Assembly: GCA_034440615.1 (NCBI GenBank)
Contig: JAOTOM010005130.1
Span: forward strand, 866,501-930,500
Source: Ashinkailepas kermadecensis
Taxonomy: Eukaryota; Arthropoda; Thecostraca; Neolepadidae
DNA: 64,000 bases
Reading direction: 5' to 3'
Shown here piece by piece: positions 24,565 to 37,000 of the stretch. A program made the translations under genes and the position numbers. Positions within the stretch are counted from its first letter, which is position 1. Every line of letters begins with the position of its first letter. The notes beneath the pieces are model-generated. The model searched no databases. It had not been told where the DNA came from and saw only the letters and a program-made list of their open reading frames with translations.

Positions 24565-25020
24565 AAGTACTTGCCCTGGTTGGAGGCGCGTGCAAATGCT
24601 TCATATTTGCTGTACAACAGTTAACAAGACGTCACACGTTGGTGGCCGTTGACCTCCGTTGACCTCCGGTGACGTGGGTCGGGTCGACACGGACCGCTGG
24701 TCGGTCGTGGGCGGAGCGGGTCCGGCACGGGCTGGGTGTGTCAACAGGTGATCGATATCGAACATCGCCGAGGGACTGAGCATGGGTGTGGCTGGTGGTG
24801 CACCATTGCTCACCGAAATACACACTGAGCGGCCATTGACCTCCATCAGTGTAGAGCATGCGATTCAGAGGCGGGGAGGGGAAGCCCTCTGGTGGTGGCG
24901 GCTTGGACCGGCATTGCCCATCCCCCAAGTAGTTGTCGGAGGTTTCAAAAGCAGTTCAAGCTGCATTTACAAAGCAAATGCTATGTTCAATTCCGGGCGA
25001 ACATTCCGAATGGGAGAGTA

Positions 25021-25063
<43 letters not shown>

Positions 25064-28000
25064 AAGGTGAACTGAGGTTAGCTCCCAGGCGGTACGTTGC
25101 TGTCCATGACAGGTCCTTCCCGGCGTCACGTGCGTGACACAGTAATTGGTCCGATCTTGTGGGCCGAGCAGCAAGCATTTCAGCCTGGGGCGTTCTTGGC
25201 TGCTCGAGGGGTAGCAGTGATTTAGGAGCGCCTCAGGAGTTGAGGGTTGGATTTATGTTTTGAACTCATGGATTTGTGGAGGAAAATTTCGATGGCCACA
25301 TAATTCTGAGATCATAATTGTCTGTACGGTTCTGACGTCACACCTCTTTAGGTCTAGGATTTCCATAGCCAACCGCGTTCATATGATCAGTTTGTATAAC
25401 CAGTTTTGTATCACTAAGAGCTAGTGTAAGGCGTCCGCAGCTGGGCGAGCGAGTTCAGGTGCTCAAGTGGAACGAAGTTCAATCTCCGAGTTCATCAGTA
25501 AGGCACATTGCTATGAATGTTTATTCAGCCGCGCTCACATTCGAGCCTGTGTCCAGAGCTAAGATATGCCGGCTGCGACACAGTCACCAAATTGCATTCC
25601 AAAGGCAGATATTGAAGAGGAAAAAATCGCCACCTCTCCCCGGGACTGATCTCGAAATCCGGAGATTGCAAACCAAGCACTTCGCCCATTTGCCAACCGG
25701 AAGGAATACCAAGTGCCGGTGGCGGTGCGAAGTGAATGGCAAGCTGCCAGCATGTACGAATGTCGCCACAGCCCTCTGTCTTTGAACACAGATTGAGAAT
25801 ACTGCGTGACAGATATTGGGATAATAAGCGGTATCAATTAGAATTGAATGGGCATATTTGACTGAGTGCAGAACTTAGAACAGGAAATGCTGCAACGTGA
25901 AAAATTGTAGTGGTTTCAAAAGCGTGACGGTCGAGCCGGTCTGCTCAGATGAACTTTGGTACCCTGTACACGGGCGTGGACATCTCAGTCTCGGCGCTCC
26001 ATGCTGGTGGCAGTTACGCTGCAGTCATAGTCATAGTGGCAGTAACGCTGCAGGGACCACTTAATTTTCCGGCACGAAGAAGTAGAGCATACCGCCCTGG
26101 ATATGACAATGCTTTGGAGGACAACAAGCCGTGACAGGGGTGTTGTTCCAGCCGTGCGCCACGTCAAGTGCCGAGGAACACTGCAGGCCACAGCGCGGGC
26201 TCCCAATCCTGCGGCTGCTTCGACAACTGACGCGTGACACGCGTGGCGCGGTAGCTCAGTCGGCAGAGTGTTGGACTTTAGATCGTGAGACCGTGGGTTC
26301 GAATCCCACAACCGGGACCAAATGATCATCGGTATGTATCGATTAGTCGCAACCTGTGTGAATTACCGGTTTCACATGCGATCAACCGGCTTTCGAGCGA
26401 CTCATGTGCTACTCTGCGACTCACTACAACAGCCGCGGCGCCGGCCCGGCCCGGTGGGGCGACTGTGCCGGTCACGGCGCGTGGCTGTTGTGGCGCCGAC
26501 CAGTCGTCGGTGAAGGTCGGCTGGGGTGGGGCGGCTCGGTCACCCCGCCGGCCCGGCCCGGTGGGGCGACTGTGCCGGTCACGGCGCGTGGCTGTTGTGG
26601 TGCCGACCAGTCGTCGGTGAAGGTCGGCTGGGGTGGGGCGGCTCGGTCACCCCGCCGGCCCGGCCCGGTGGGGCGACTGTGCCTGTCACGGCGCGTGGCT
26701 GTTGTGGTGCCGACCAGTCGTCGGTGAAGGTCGGCTGGGGTGGTGCGGCTCGGCCACCCCGCCGGACCGGCCCGGTGGGGCGACTGTGCCTGTCACGGCG
26801 CGTGGCTGTTGTGGTGCCGACCAGTCGTCGGTGAAGGTCGGCTGGGGTTGCGCGGCCCGGTCAAGGTCACGCGCCCTGTGCTGGATGGTGATTGGGGCGG
26901 CGTGAGAGGTCGACTCGATGCGACCTAGCAGTTGAATGCATCGTAAAGGAACCCCAGGTGGATGAGGTGAAATGCTTGCGATGGGAAGATGATGTGACAG
27001 CGGTACGGCGATTTTGCCAATAGCTTCTTTCACCAGCTTTCAACCGCTTTTGATCAGTCGGCCACGGGCAGTCGTACGGTCCAGTCCACACCGGGTGTGC
27101 CCGGGAACCACGACATGGGTTATCAAGTCCGGTTATGAACACCGGATCCTGGAGTCCCCTAATGCCCGGTCCCCTGATTAAGGTCACTACTGTTGTCGAG
27201 AAAGATTGACCGGTGCCCAGCAGGGACGCGAATAACATGCTACCGTGTGGGTCGTTACTTGCTTAGTGATCGCCACATTGGCTGATTTTTACGGGAAATG
27301 TCGGTCAGCCTAACAACACCATGCCTCATTTCCGCGCATTTTCTGGAGCATTGCCAACCTCACCCCCGCCACCCACCACTCTCCAGCCAGTGAAACAAAA
27401 TTAGCGTGTCCCTCGGATCCAGGATCTGGTTGTCAAACTTGACTGATGACCGACCAGAAACCACATGATCTAGGATCTTTTCCAGGTTTCCCGAGAAATC
27501 GTGCGGGAGCGAATATCCTGGCGTCGCTGTTCAGTGGTGATCCAGCGATACTCACATCGAGCCGGGCTTTCCTCAAAGCCTCATCAAGCCATCTCCTCTC
27601 ACCGCCTGCGATCGTGCCAGCCGGCGACATTTCTACCTTCCTCCAAGCACGTTGTGGTGTTGTATATCGCCGCTCCTGAGGATCATTGATTACTGACTAC
27701 TGTAGGAGCATGACAGGTTGTCTGTAGACAGGTATGTCTGTAGACAGGTTGTCTGTAGACATGACAGGTTGTCTGTAGACACAGTTACGGGTGCAACATG
27801 ACCCTGGCAGTCGACGCGCCCCTGAACTCTAGTTTGTCATCATCACCACCGTGTCATCCGCGCTCCAGCCACATGATTACAAACCCGCCGGACTGGCCAG
27901 TCATTCAGTGACGTTCGATGGGCGTGGCCAGTTTCCGTCCGGCAGCAGGACGCCGGGTCAGGCAGTTCCGCCGACCGGCGCCTTTTTCTTTCTTTATTAA

Positions 28001-31000
28001 TGTTTTATAAAGCGAGCATTGGCCGTGACTGGAGCGATTCATGTGCGGGTGACAGCCGCGGCGCCGCCCCGGCCCGGTGGGGCGATTGTGCCGGTCACGG
28101 CTCGTGGCTGTTGTTGTGGTGCCGACCAGTCGGTATACAGTGTCAGTATCCAGCCAGACAGTGTCGGTGTGCGGCAGACAGTGTCGGTGTTCTGGTATAC
28201 GGTGTCGGTGTCCAGCCACACAGTGTCGGTGTTCTGGTATACAGTGTCTATGTCCAGCCAGACAGTGTCGGTGTTCTGCTATACAGTGTCGGTGTCCAGC
28301 CAGACAGTGTCGATGTTCTGGTATACGGTGTCGGTGTCCAGCCAGACAGTGTCGGTGTTCTGATATACAGTGTCGGTGTCCAGCCAGACAGTGTCGATGT
28401 TCTGGTATACAGTGTCGGTGTCCAGCCAGACAGTGTCGGTGTTCTGATATACAGTGTCCGTGTCCAGCCAGACAGTGTCGGTGTTCTGGTATGCAGTGTT
28501 GGTATCCAGCCCGACAGTGTCGGTGTTCTGCTATACAGTGTCGGTGTTCAGCCCGACAGTGTCGGTGTTCTGCTATACAGTGTCGGTGTCCAGCCAGACA
28601 GTGTCGATGTTCTGGTATACGGTGTCGGTGTCCAGCCAGACAGTGTCGATGTTCTGGTATACGGTGTCGGTGTCCAGCCAGACAGTGTCGGTGTTCTGGT
28701 ATGCAGTGTCCGTGTCCAGCCAGACAGTGTCGGTGTTCTGGTATACGGTGTCGGTGTCCAGCCAGGCAGTGTCGGTGTTCTGGTATACAGTGTCAGTGTC
28801 CAGCCAGACAGTGTCGGTGTGCGGCAGACAGTGTCGGTGTTCTGGTATACGGTGTCGGTGTCCAGCCAGGCAGTGTCGGTGTTCTGGTATACAGTGTCGG
28901 TGTCCAGCCAGACAGTGTCGGTGTTCTGCTATACAGTGTCAGTGTCCAGCCAACAGTGTCGGCGTTCTGGTAGACAGTGTCGGTCTCCAGCCAGACAGTG
29001 TCGGTGTGCGGCAGACAGTGTCGATGTTCTGGTATACAGTGTCGGTGTCCAGCCAGACAGTGTCGGTGTTCTGCTATACAGTGTCAGTGTCGGCGTTCTG
29101 GTAGACAGTGTCGGTCTCCAGCCAGACAGTGTCGGTGTGCGGCAGACAGTGTCGGTGTTCTGGTATACAGTGTCAGTGTCCAGCCAACAGTGTCGGCGTT
29201 CTGTCGGTGTCCAGCCAGAGAGTGTCGGTGTGCAGCAGACAGTGTCGGTGTTCTGGTATACGGTGTCGGTGTCCAGCCAGGCAGTGTCGGTGTTCTGGTA
29301 TACAGTGTCGGTGTCCAGCCAGACAGTGTCGGTGTGCGGCAGACAGTGTCGGTGTTCTGGTATACGGTGTCGGTGTCCAGCCAGGCAGTGTCGGTGTTCT
29401 GGTATACAGTGTCGGTGTCCAGCCAGAGAGTGTCGGTGTGCGGCAGACAGTGTCGGTGTTCTGGTATACGGTGTCGGTGTCCAGCCAGGCAGTGTCGGTG
29501 TTCTGGTAGACAGTGTCGTTGTCCAGCCAGACAGTGTCGGTGTTCCGGTGCCGGTACATCGGTCCGGATCCGCTGCGGTCTGTAGACCGTGACGGTTTTC
29601 CCGCCACTCGGCACCGTTCCGGCGTGGGCCGCCGCCGCCGCCGCCGCCGCCGTCTCCGTGACGCCCCATTAGCCGCGGCCCGCCTCGCCGCCCCAACCCT
29701 GATAAAGTCACCCGGCGGAGTACCTGAAACAGCCAGCTGACTGGTGCGGCCAGCTCAGCAGCTTCAACTTCAACTTCGTAGCTCCTGTTATGCACATCTT
29801 GAGGTCCAACGTCCGAACCTATCAGCTGTCCGACAACCCGACGAGCAGCATAGCAACAACGTGACGGCTGCAACGTAACAACATGACAGCCAAGACGTAA
29901 CGGCGGCCAAATGTTTTCCCGCGAGCAGCGAGCAAATTGATGAAACCCCAACGCGATCTGATACCGTTGGAGCCTCGACGTTTCGGCTTTGGAAATTGCA
30001 CATATTGCACATACATGCCTTTGCTCATTCGCGTGAGCAAAAGCAACCGACGTCAATCGACGTCGGTCAATGCGACGTGCGACGTTAATCGCAACCGATT
30101 GACGTCGGTTTCAAAGTGCACTGAAAGAGGAATTGGGAGGGGAGGGGCGTGGTCCAGCCTCGGTTGGATACCGTCGTGTGACGGAATGCGGCAGGAAGTC
30201 GAGCCGGGTCCAGATGTGGCGTGTGGCCGGCGGGTGGTGGGTGGCTACCGTGGGCCGGGTCCAGATGTGGCGTGTGGCCGACGGGTGGTGGGTGGCTACC
30301 GTGGGCCGGGTCCAGATGTGACGTGTGGTGGGTGGCTACCGTGGGCCGGGTCCAGATGTGACGTGTGGCCGACGGGTGGTGGGTGGCTACCGTGGGCCGG
30401 GTCCAGATGTGGCGTGTGGCCGACGGGTGGTGGGTGGCTACCGTGGGCCGGGTCCAGATGTGACGTGTGACCGACGGGTGGTGGGTGGCTACCGTGGGCC
30501 GGGTCCAGATGTGACGTGTGGCCGGCGGGTGGTGGGTGGCTACCGTGGGCCGGGTCCAGATGTGACGTGTGGCCGGCGGGTGGTGGGTGGCTACCGTGGG
30601 CCGGGTCCAGATGTGACGTGTGGCCGGCGGGTGGTGGGTGGCTACCGTGGGCCGGGTCCAGATGTGACGTGTGGCCGGCAGGACGGTGGGTGACTACCGT
30701 GGGCCGGGTCCAGATGTGACGTGTGGTCGGCGGGACGGTGGGTGTCTGCTATGGGCCATTAGGCGAACCGTCGCTCAGTTCCGACTGTCAGCTGGTGTGC
30801 GCGCCACGTCCGCCTCTGTCTCGCGCCACGTCTGCCGCCTGTTGTCGATCCGTCGCACTCCCGCGCTCTCCCCTACCTCAGTCCCTGTGCAGTGTCGCTT
30901 TCCTTCCTTCCCCTTCGCTACCTTCTCTCTCCAGTCCCTGTTACCATCCCTAGGTTGGCTTTATTCTTTGAATGGTTGTATGCGAGGACTAAAATTTTAG

Positions 31001-34000
31001 TGTTTTGAAATTCCGAAACGATATTTGCTATGTGCTTGGAAACCGTACATTTTGCACTTTGAAGAGTACAATTTGCTTAACAGGGTGTAGGAGGTTTTTA
31101 ATTCCTGCTGTCATGCTTATGTTTAAGTTCTGTTGTCTCTCACTTCTAACTATTGCACGGGAGAGTGTCCGGAGGAGGGGTGGGGGCTCCTGTCGCTTCC
31201 CGTCAACTCTGTCACGGCGAATGGTGCGGAATGACGAGCGCTGACAGGTGGGGAAGGCTGCCAAGGTGACACTTCGATCAATCCCTTGGCTGGCAAGATA
31301 ACCTTTAGGAGACCCGATCCAACTTTGGAATATCGAGTGCTTCTCGGCCAGGAGCGAAACGTTTCGCATTCAACTTTCTATCATAAAGGGTCACCGGAGT
31401 CCCCTCCCCACCTTGGCTGCGCTCCCGTTTTGGCAGTGCTTTTGATATGCTCTCGGTAGCCGGAGTGACGTGACGACCCGTCGTGACGTGTCGTGACGGT
31501 GCACCATGACGTCACGTCACGTGGCGTGATGTTCCGCTCTGCCCAGCTGACAGTAACCCCAAACAGATTGATGCGAAGCGCTGGAGATTGTGTAGAGCCA
31601 GCGGAACTCCGAGCCAGCGGAACTCCGAACACGCCTCATGTCTTCTCCCGCACGTGCCTCATGACTTCTCCCGCACGTTCCTCATGACTTCTTCCGCACG
31701 TGCCTCATGACTTCTCCCGCACGTGCCTCATGACTTCTCCCGCACGTTCCTCATGACTTCTCCCGCACATTCCTCATGACTTCTCCCGCACATTCCTCAT
31801 GACTTCTCCCGCACGTTCCTCATGTCTTCTCCCGCACATTCCTCATGACTTCTCCTGCACGTGCCTCATGTCTTCTCCCGCACATTCCTCATGACTTCTC
31901 CCGCACGTGCCTCATGTCTTCTCCCGCACATTCCTCATGACTTCTCCCGCACGTTCCTCATGACTTCTCCCGCACGTGCCTCATGACTTCTCCCGCACAT
32001 TCCTCATGTCTTCTCCCGCACATTCCTCATGACTTCTCCCGCACGCGCCTCATGTCTTCTCCCGCACATTCCTCATGACTTCTCCCGCACGTGCCTCATG
32101 ACTTCTCCCGCACGTTCCTCATGACTTCTCCCGCACATTCCTCATGACTTCTCCCGCACGTGCCTCATGACTTCTCCCGCACGTGCCTCATGACTCCCGC
32201 ACGTGCTTATCACTGATTGAGCTCGTGACGCTTCAAGCCCGAGCGGCCAAGTTGAATGCAGTATTCGTTGAGGAATTGGGCGTCCATCTCCACCGGAGGC
32301 GCCTTTCGGGCGCCAGTATGTGGATGTTCACTCTCCTTCGGGCGCCAGGGTGTGGATGACCGCTCTCTTCGCCTCACAGGATGCGTCCCTGCGCCGGCCA
32401 GTGTAAATGATCCCAACAGAATGCCGATCCTGGATCCTGTTTGCGATCGCATGCCCTTTCTAAACTGGCGTATCATGCTGCTGTCGCTTTCACCGAACGC
32501 CCGTCCGAATATTTCATGTTCACGGGATGTATTTCCCGTCACGTGCGACCCTCATCAGCAGCTTCAACTTCGGCATGAATGAGCTTTCAGCATGCGCGAC
32601 CTTCAGCATGCAAGCAACTACCGCGCCACACTACGGGGCGTGGTTAAGCTGCTACCCCAAAAGCCACACCGCCCGGTGGAAATGGTTCCGCAGTAGGTCG
32701 GTCGACCCGCACAGACGGGTTGCGCTCCTCAGCTACCCGGAACTGAGGCGGACAAGCGTGATCCTTGATATTGGTTCCGCTCTGCTGCGAACAGGGGCGG
32801 GCACAGAAGCACCCTCCACCATGGAAAAGTGGCGCCCCTCCAACCGGGAAGGGCCATGAGATTTGCTGCACCCATTCCTGGTTGCGATTCGGTTCCGCCG
32901 GTGTGTGTCGTGTTTATAATAATTCCCCCCCCATCCAAAGAGCCATACTACTGCACACTGTTTATATATCCTGATTATCGGATGACTGGTGGCAAGACTG
33001 TACTTGTGGGTGCTCAGAGGGCAGTAGAGCTCATTTTACCATGTGTGTATCATTACAAAATTCATATATAGATATATTATTTAATATAGAATACCATAAT
33101 TTTATTTTTTAATCATTAAATTGGAATATTGGCCTATTTTTGTGAAAAGTCAGCTGATTGTGCTCCCACTTCCACTTCCGCTGGCTATCACAAACTCTCC
33201 ACGATAGCTGTTTTATGTTTACATGGTGACGCAAAACTGAGAGAATTTGATCACCCTGAAATTGAACACCCTGAATTTGAACACGCTAAATTTGGACACG
33301 CTAAATTTGGACACAACTGAATTTGGACACGCTGAATTTAGACACACTGAGTTGTGATATGTCGGCGGTGTTGCCCAGCCCAGCAGAGTGCCGTGGCCCT
33401 GCCGATGGTAGCTGGCACGGGCCGGTACTGCTTCTGGCACACGACACCCACACCCCGTCACATCGTTATTTCACCGAGCTTAAATGACCTGTTGAATTTC
33501 CATCGGAAGCACAGGATGATCAGGACCCCAATCTTGACCAACTTGTCCTCGTCACTAACAGTACGCAGATAACAGCCAAGTCCATCTCTGCAGATCAGAA
33601 CTCCAGCCATGTTTCAGCTCGTGAGCTCGCGCCAGATTTGCGAGATAAGACCTCCAACCCGGAGACTGATAGTACAGCAGGCCGTGCACGGACACCTCCA
33701 ACCCGGAGACTGAGAGTACAGCAGGCCGTGCACGATGGTCTGGCGCACCGCCAGTTACACTGGTGCTGCCGCTCACTATGTAAATCGATCACGGTCGGAA
33801 CTCGCGTCCAGGCACGTCGCTGTTGTACTGCCATTGGGGGGGGGGGAGGGGTGTCATTGTATCTGCTGATGGGGCCACTGCTACTCAGTCATTGATTGAC
33901 CTTCCCATAATTAGGCCCGGGAACTTAACCATTACATCTATGTTACGTTATGGCCGTACACTGTATACATATGGTTTTCGGGGTAGCTGTAGGTTATACG

Positions 34001-37000
34001 AATATAACAGCTCGAGTTTTCGGGGTTTCCTTACGCTGTATGCATGTGGTTTTCGGGCTAGGCTCCACCAAAAAGGCAATTCCCCCCCCCCCCCCCAACA
34101 ACAACTTCATCAAGTGACATACACGGGGAGGGACGGGCACTATCTCCAGGGTCGGCCATGATCAGCTGAACGCCACTCGGCCCGTGTCAGCACTGGACAG
34201 ACACGCGTCTGGCGCTGGATATGGGGAACGCCACGGGCCGCACCGATAGTCGGCCTCGGTCGGGGTACTAACGCCGGCGCAGCGTGAGGTCACTGACCGC
34301 GGCTGTGCGACCTGCCCTGCTGTATTGTCGCCTTGAGTGGACTGCATCATTTTTTAAAAATAATAAATTTAATCCGAATTTTTGTTGGGGTGGCTTTATG
34401 AACCAGGATCCTATTGCCAAGCAGAGCTTGTTGCGTGAACCCTGGCCCCGCCAACCGATCCATTAATTTCAGTTCAACGGCAGAATTTTGACCGAAAGTT
34501 TAACGTGCCGTCAATGCACCGACACGGCTGCCCGGTAGCTCGTCCCCGGCTTTGCCGGGCCAGCTGCCAACTGACCCTCCCAGCCGGGGGCTAAATGCGA
34601 GCGCGCGAAGCGACTCGAACCCTGTGTTGCCAAGACAGGGGAGACCAGAGCAGACCAGCGCTCAACCAACTGAGCTACCGGGGCGGCAAATCATGGTCTA
34701 TTTAGCCATGGTATGCAAATTGGAAACTATATATGGTAGTACATTACTTTTGTATGTGGGGTGAGTGTATGTGTGGAGTGGTGGTGAGTGTGATTGTGAG
34801 GATTGGGGTGGCGGTAAACAAGGGTGTCAGTGTGTGTGGGGATGGAGGTGAGTGTGGATGTGGATGTTGAAGTGGATGTGGATGTGGATGTGGGCTTTCC
34901 ATTCACACAGTGATACAAAATTCGTATATAGTGCTTCTTGATGAGTGTGTAATGCCTTGATATCTAATTTCTAACAGCATCTCGTTGATAACTCATTGGA
35001 TTGTGGGACTAAAATTGACGACCTTCGTTTCACGGAAAAACATCGACATGAACACTGTTAAGTATCTCGTTCATAAGTGTCATGCTTATACTCACCATTG
35101 CGGATCATAATGCACTTACATCTCTAGCACAATTGAGAACATCTCGTAACACAATTCCAGGTAAGAGGAATTACGTGGTCTGTCATACGCTATCAGTTGG
35201 TAAGCATGGGCATTTTCTATCGTTATCGTTAAAATAGTTATCCCTAAATTATGCATGTGGTAAGAAGCGTAAAAGGTACACGTATTGGTACGCTGTTGGA
35301 TCAAAATTGTGTTGGAAGAACGTGTTCATCGACATCGCTTCCATGGCAGATTTCGACATCCTACTATACTCGTTTCGACATATCACACCTAACGAAATAC
35401 AATTATTTTAACACTGCATTCACCACATGATCCACCAAATGCCTTAGAGAACAGTCTATGGGATGGAAATGGTCGGGGGGGGGGGGGTGTGATATGTGGA
35501 CTAATGCGAACCGTTCCCAAGAGCGTAGGTAGGTTCGAATATGGGAGAAGGGGGCACGTAGGTAGATTATTTTGTACGACGCACATAACGTCAATGCTGA
35601 GGCCCACAGCCATTGCGAGGACTGGCTGCTTGTTTCGAGTGCTATTTGAAGAATGGACAAGTTCCATGTCGGAACGGGCCGTATTTTTTTTCAAGTTTCA
35701 CTAGTGATTTTTTTTTAATTCTAATGACGGTGGCATTCCTTTATTTCTTAAAAATCCCTAAATTACTTAAAGAATTCAAATAAGCACCTCAGAATGCCAC
35801 GTCTCGTGATTGGTTAACATGTTTGTGACGTCATATCTGTAGAGCTCAGCGATGCTTGACTGCCGCCCATTATATCTTGACTGCCGCCCATTATATCTTG
35901 CACTTGAGAAGCTGCCAGTTCGAAATAATCGCGACAGTTTTAGCTTTGATCACATCCGATCGTCAGGGGCAAATTGATCATAGAAAACAACGCTATTATT
36001 CTTGTTTGTGCCGATGTATGCAAATGCAACTGCAAGTAAGCCAGAAGCAATGTGTGTCGGCCTCCCGACGACCGACAAGATGAGGACGGTGTCCGACAAG
36101 ATGAGGACGGTGTCGAGCGATGAGGACGGTGTCCGACAAGATGAGGACGGTGTCGAGCGATGAGGACGGTGTCCGACAAGATGAGGACGGTGTCGAGCGA
36201 TGAGGACGGTGTCCGACAAGATGAGGACGGTGTCGAGCGATGAGGACGGTGTCCGACAAGATGAGGACGGTGTCGAGCGATGAGGACGGTGTCCGACAAG
36301 ATGAGGACGGTGTCGAGCGATGAGGACGGTGTCCGACAAGATGAGGACGGTGTCGAGCGATGAGGACGGTGTCCGACAAGATGAGGACGGTGTCGAGCGA
36401 TGAGCACGCCGAGACGGTCCGCTGATCTCTGCTGGTGGCCCTGCTTGCTTCGACGAACATTTCTATATATAGGTATGTACCAATGGTAGACAGGGGTACG
36501 AGTATTTTGATAGGCGTGGGCACGCCTAAGGATGAGGGGGGGGGAGGACTGGAACCAGAGTACTTTCCTCAGAAGTGTAAATATTGATGTTTTTCACATC
36601 AAGGTTTAGCTTAAAAACGGTGATGTTATCTTCCATTTTTGTGAAAACTCTCACAAAATTGAAGTATACTTTTTACAAAGATGGGAACTGTGACTTGTTA
36701 GTATCAATCTCGTCGGAAACATGGATGTCCACAGCCCTTTCATATTATCATTAAGTGCAGATAATTTACATTTTCTAGCTGACTGGAGCATGCTGAAAAT
36801 TTCAAGACATTTGGCTAAGTTGTGCTATGTAATTTTTGAATTCTTGGAATATATTTTTCCAGTGCAATGTTCATGAATGTGGTAAACATGATGTGGCTAC
36901 TCGTTTTCTCTGCAAATGCATACTTTTCAGTTGGCTGGCAAAATAACACCAAAAGTGGGCTTAGAAATGGGTATTATAGCAGAAAAAATAATAGAAAAAA

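Noticed and set aside
26247..26321. Possible functional tRNA gene
   Set aside because: The T arm is perfect, but the anticodon arm does not pair and the acceptor stem has two mismatches. Similar heads recur as SINEs.
28130..29560. CRISPR-like or coding array
   Set aside because: Units are contiguous with no unique spacers, and the window is eukaryotic.
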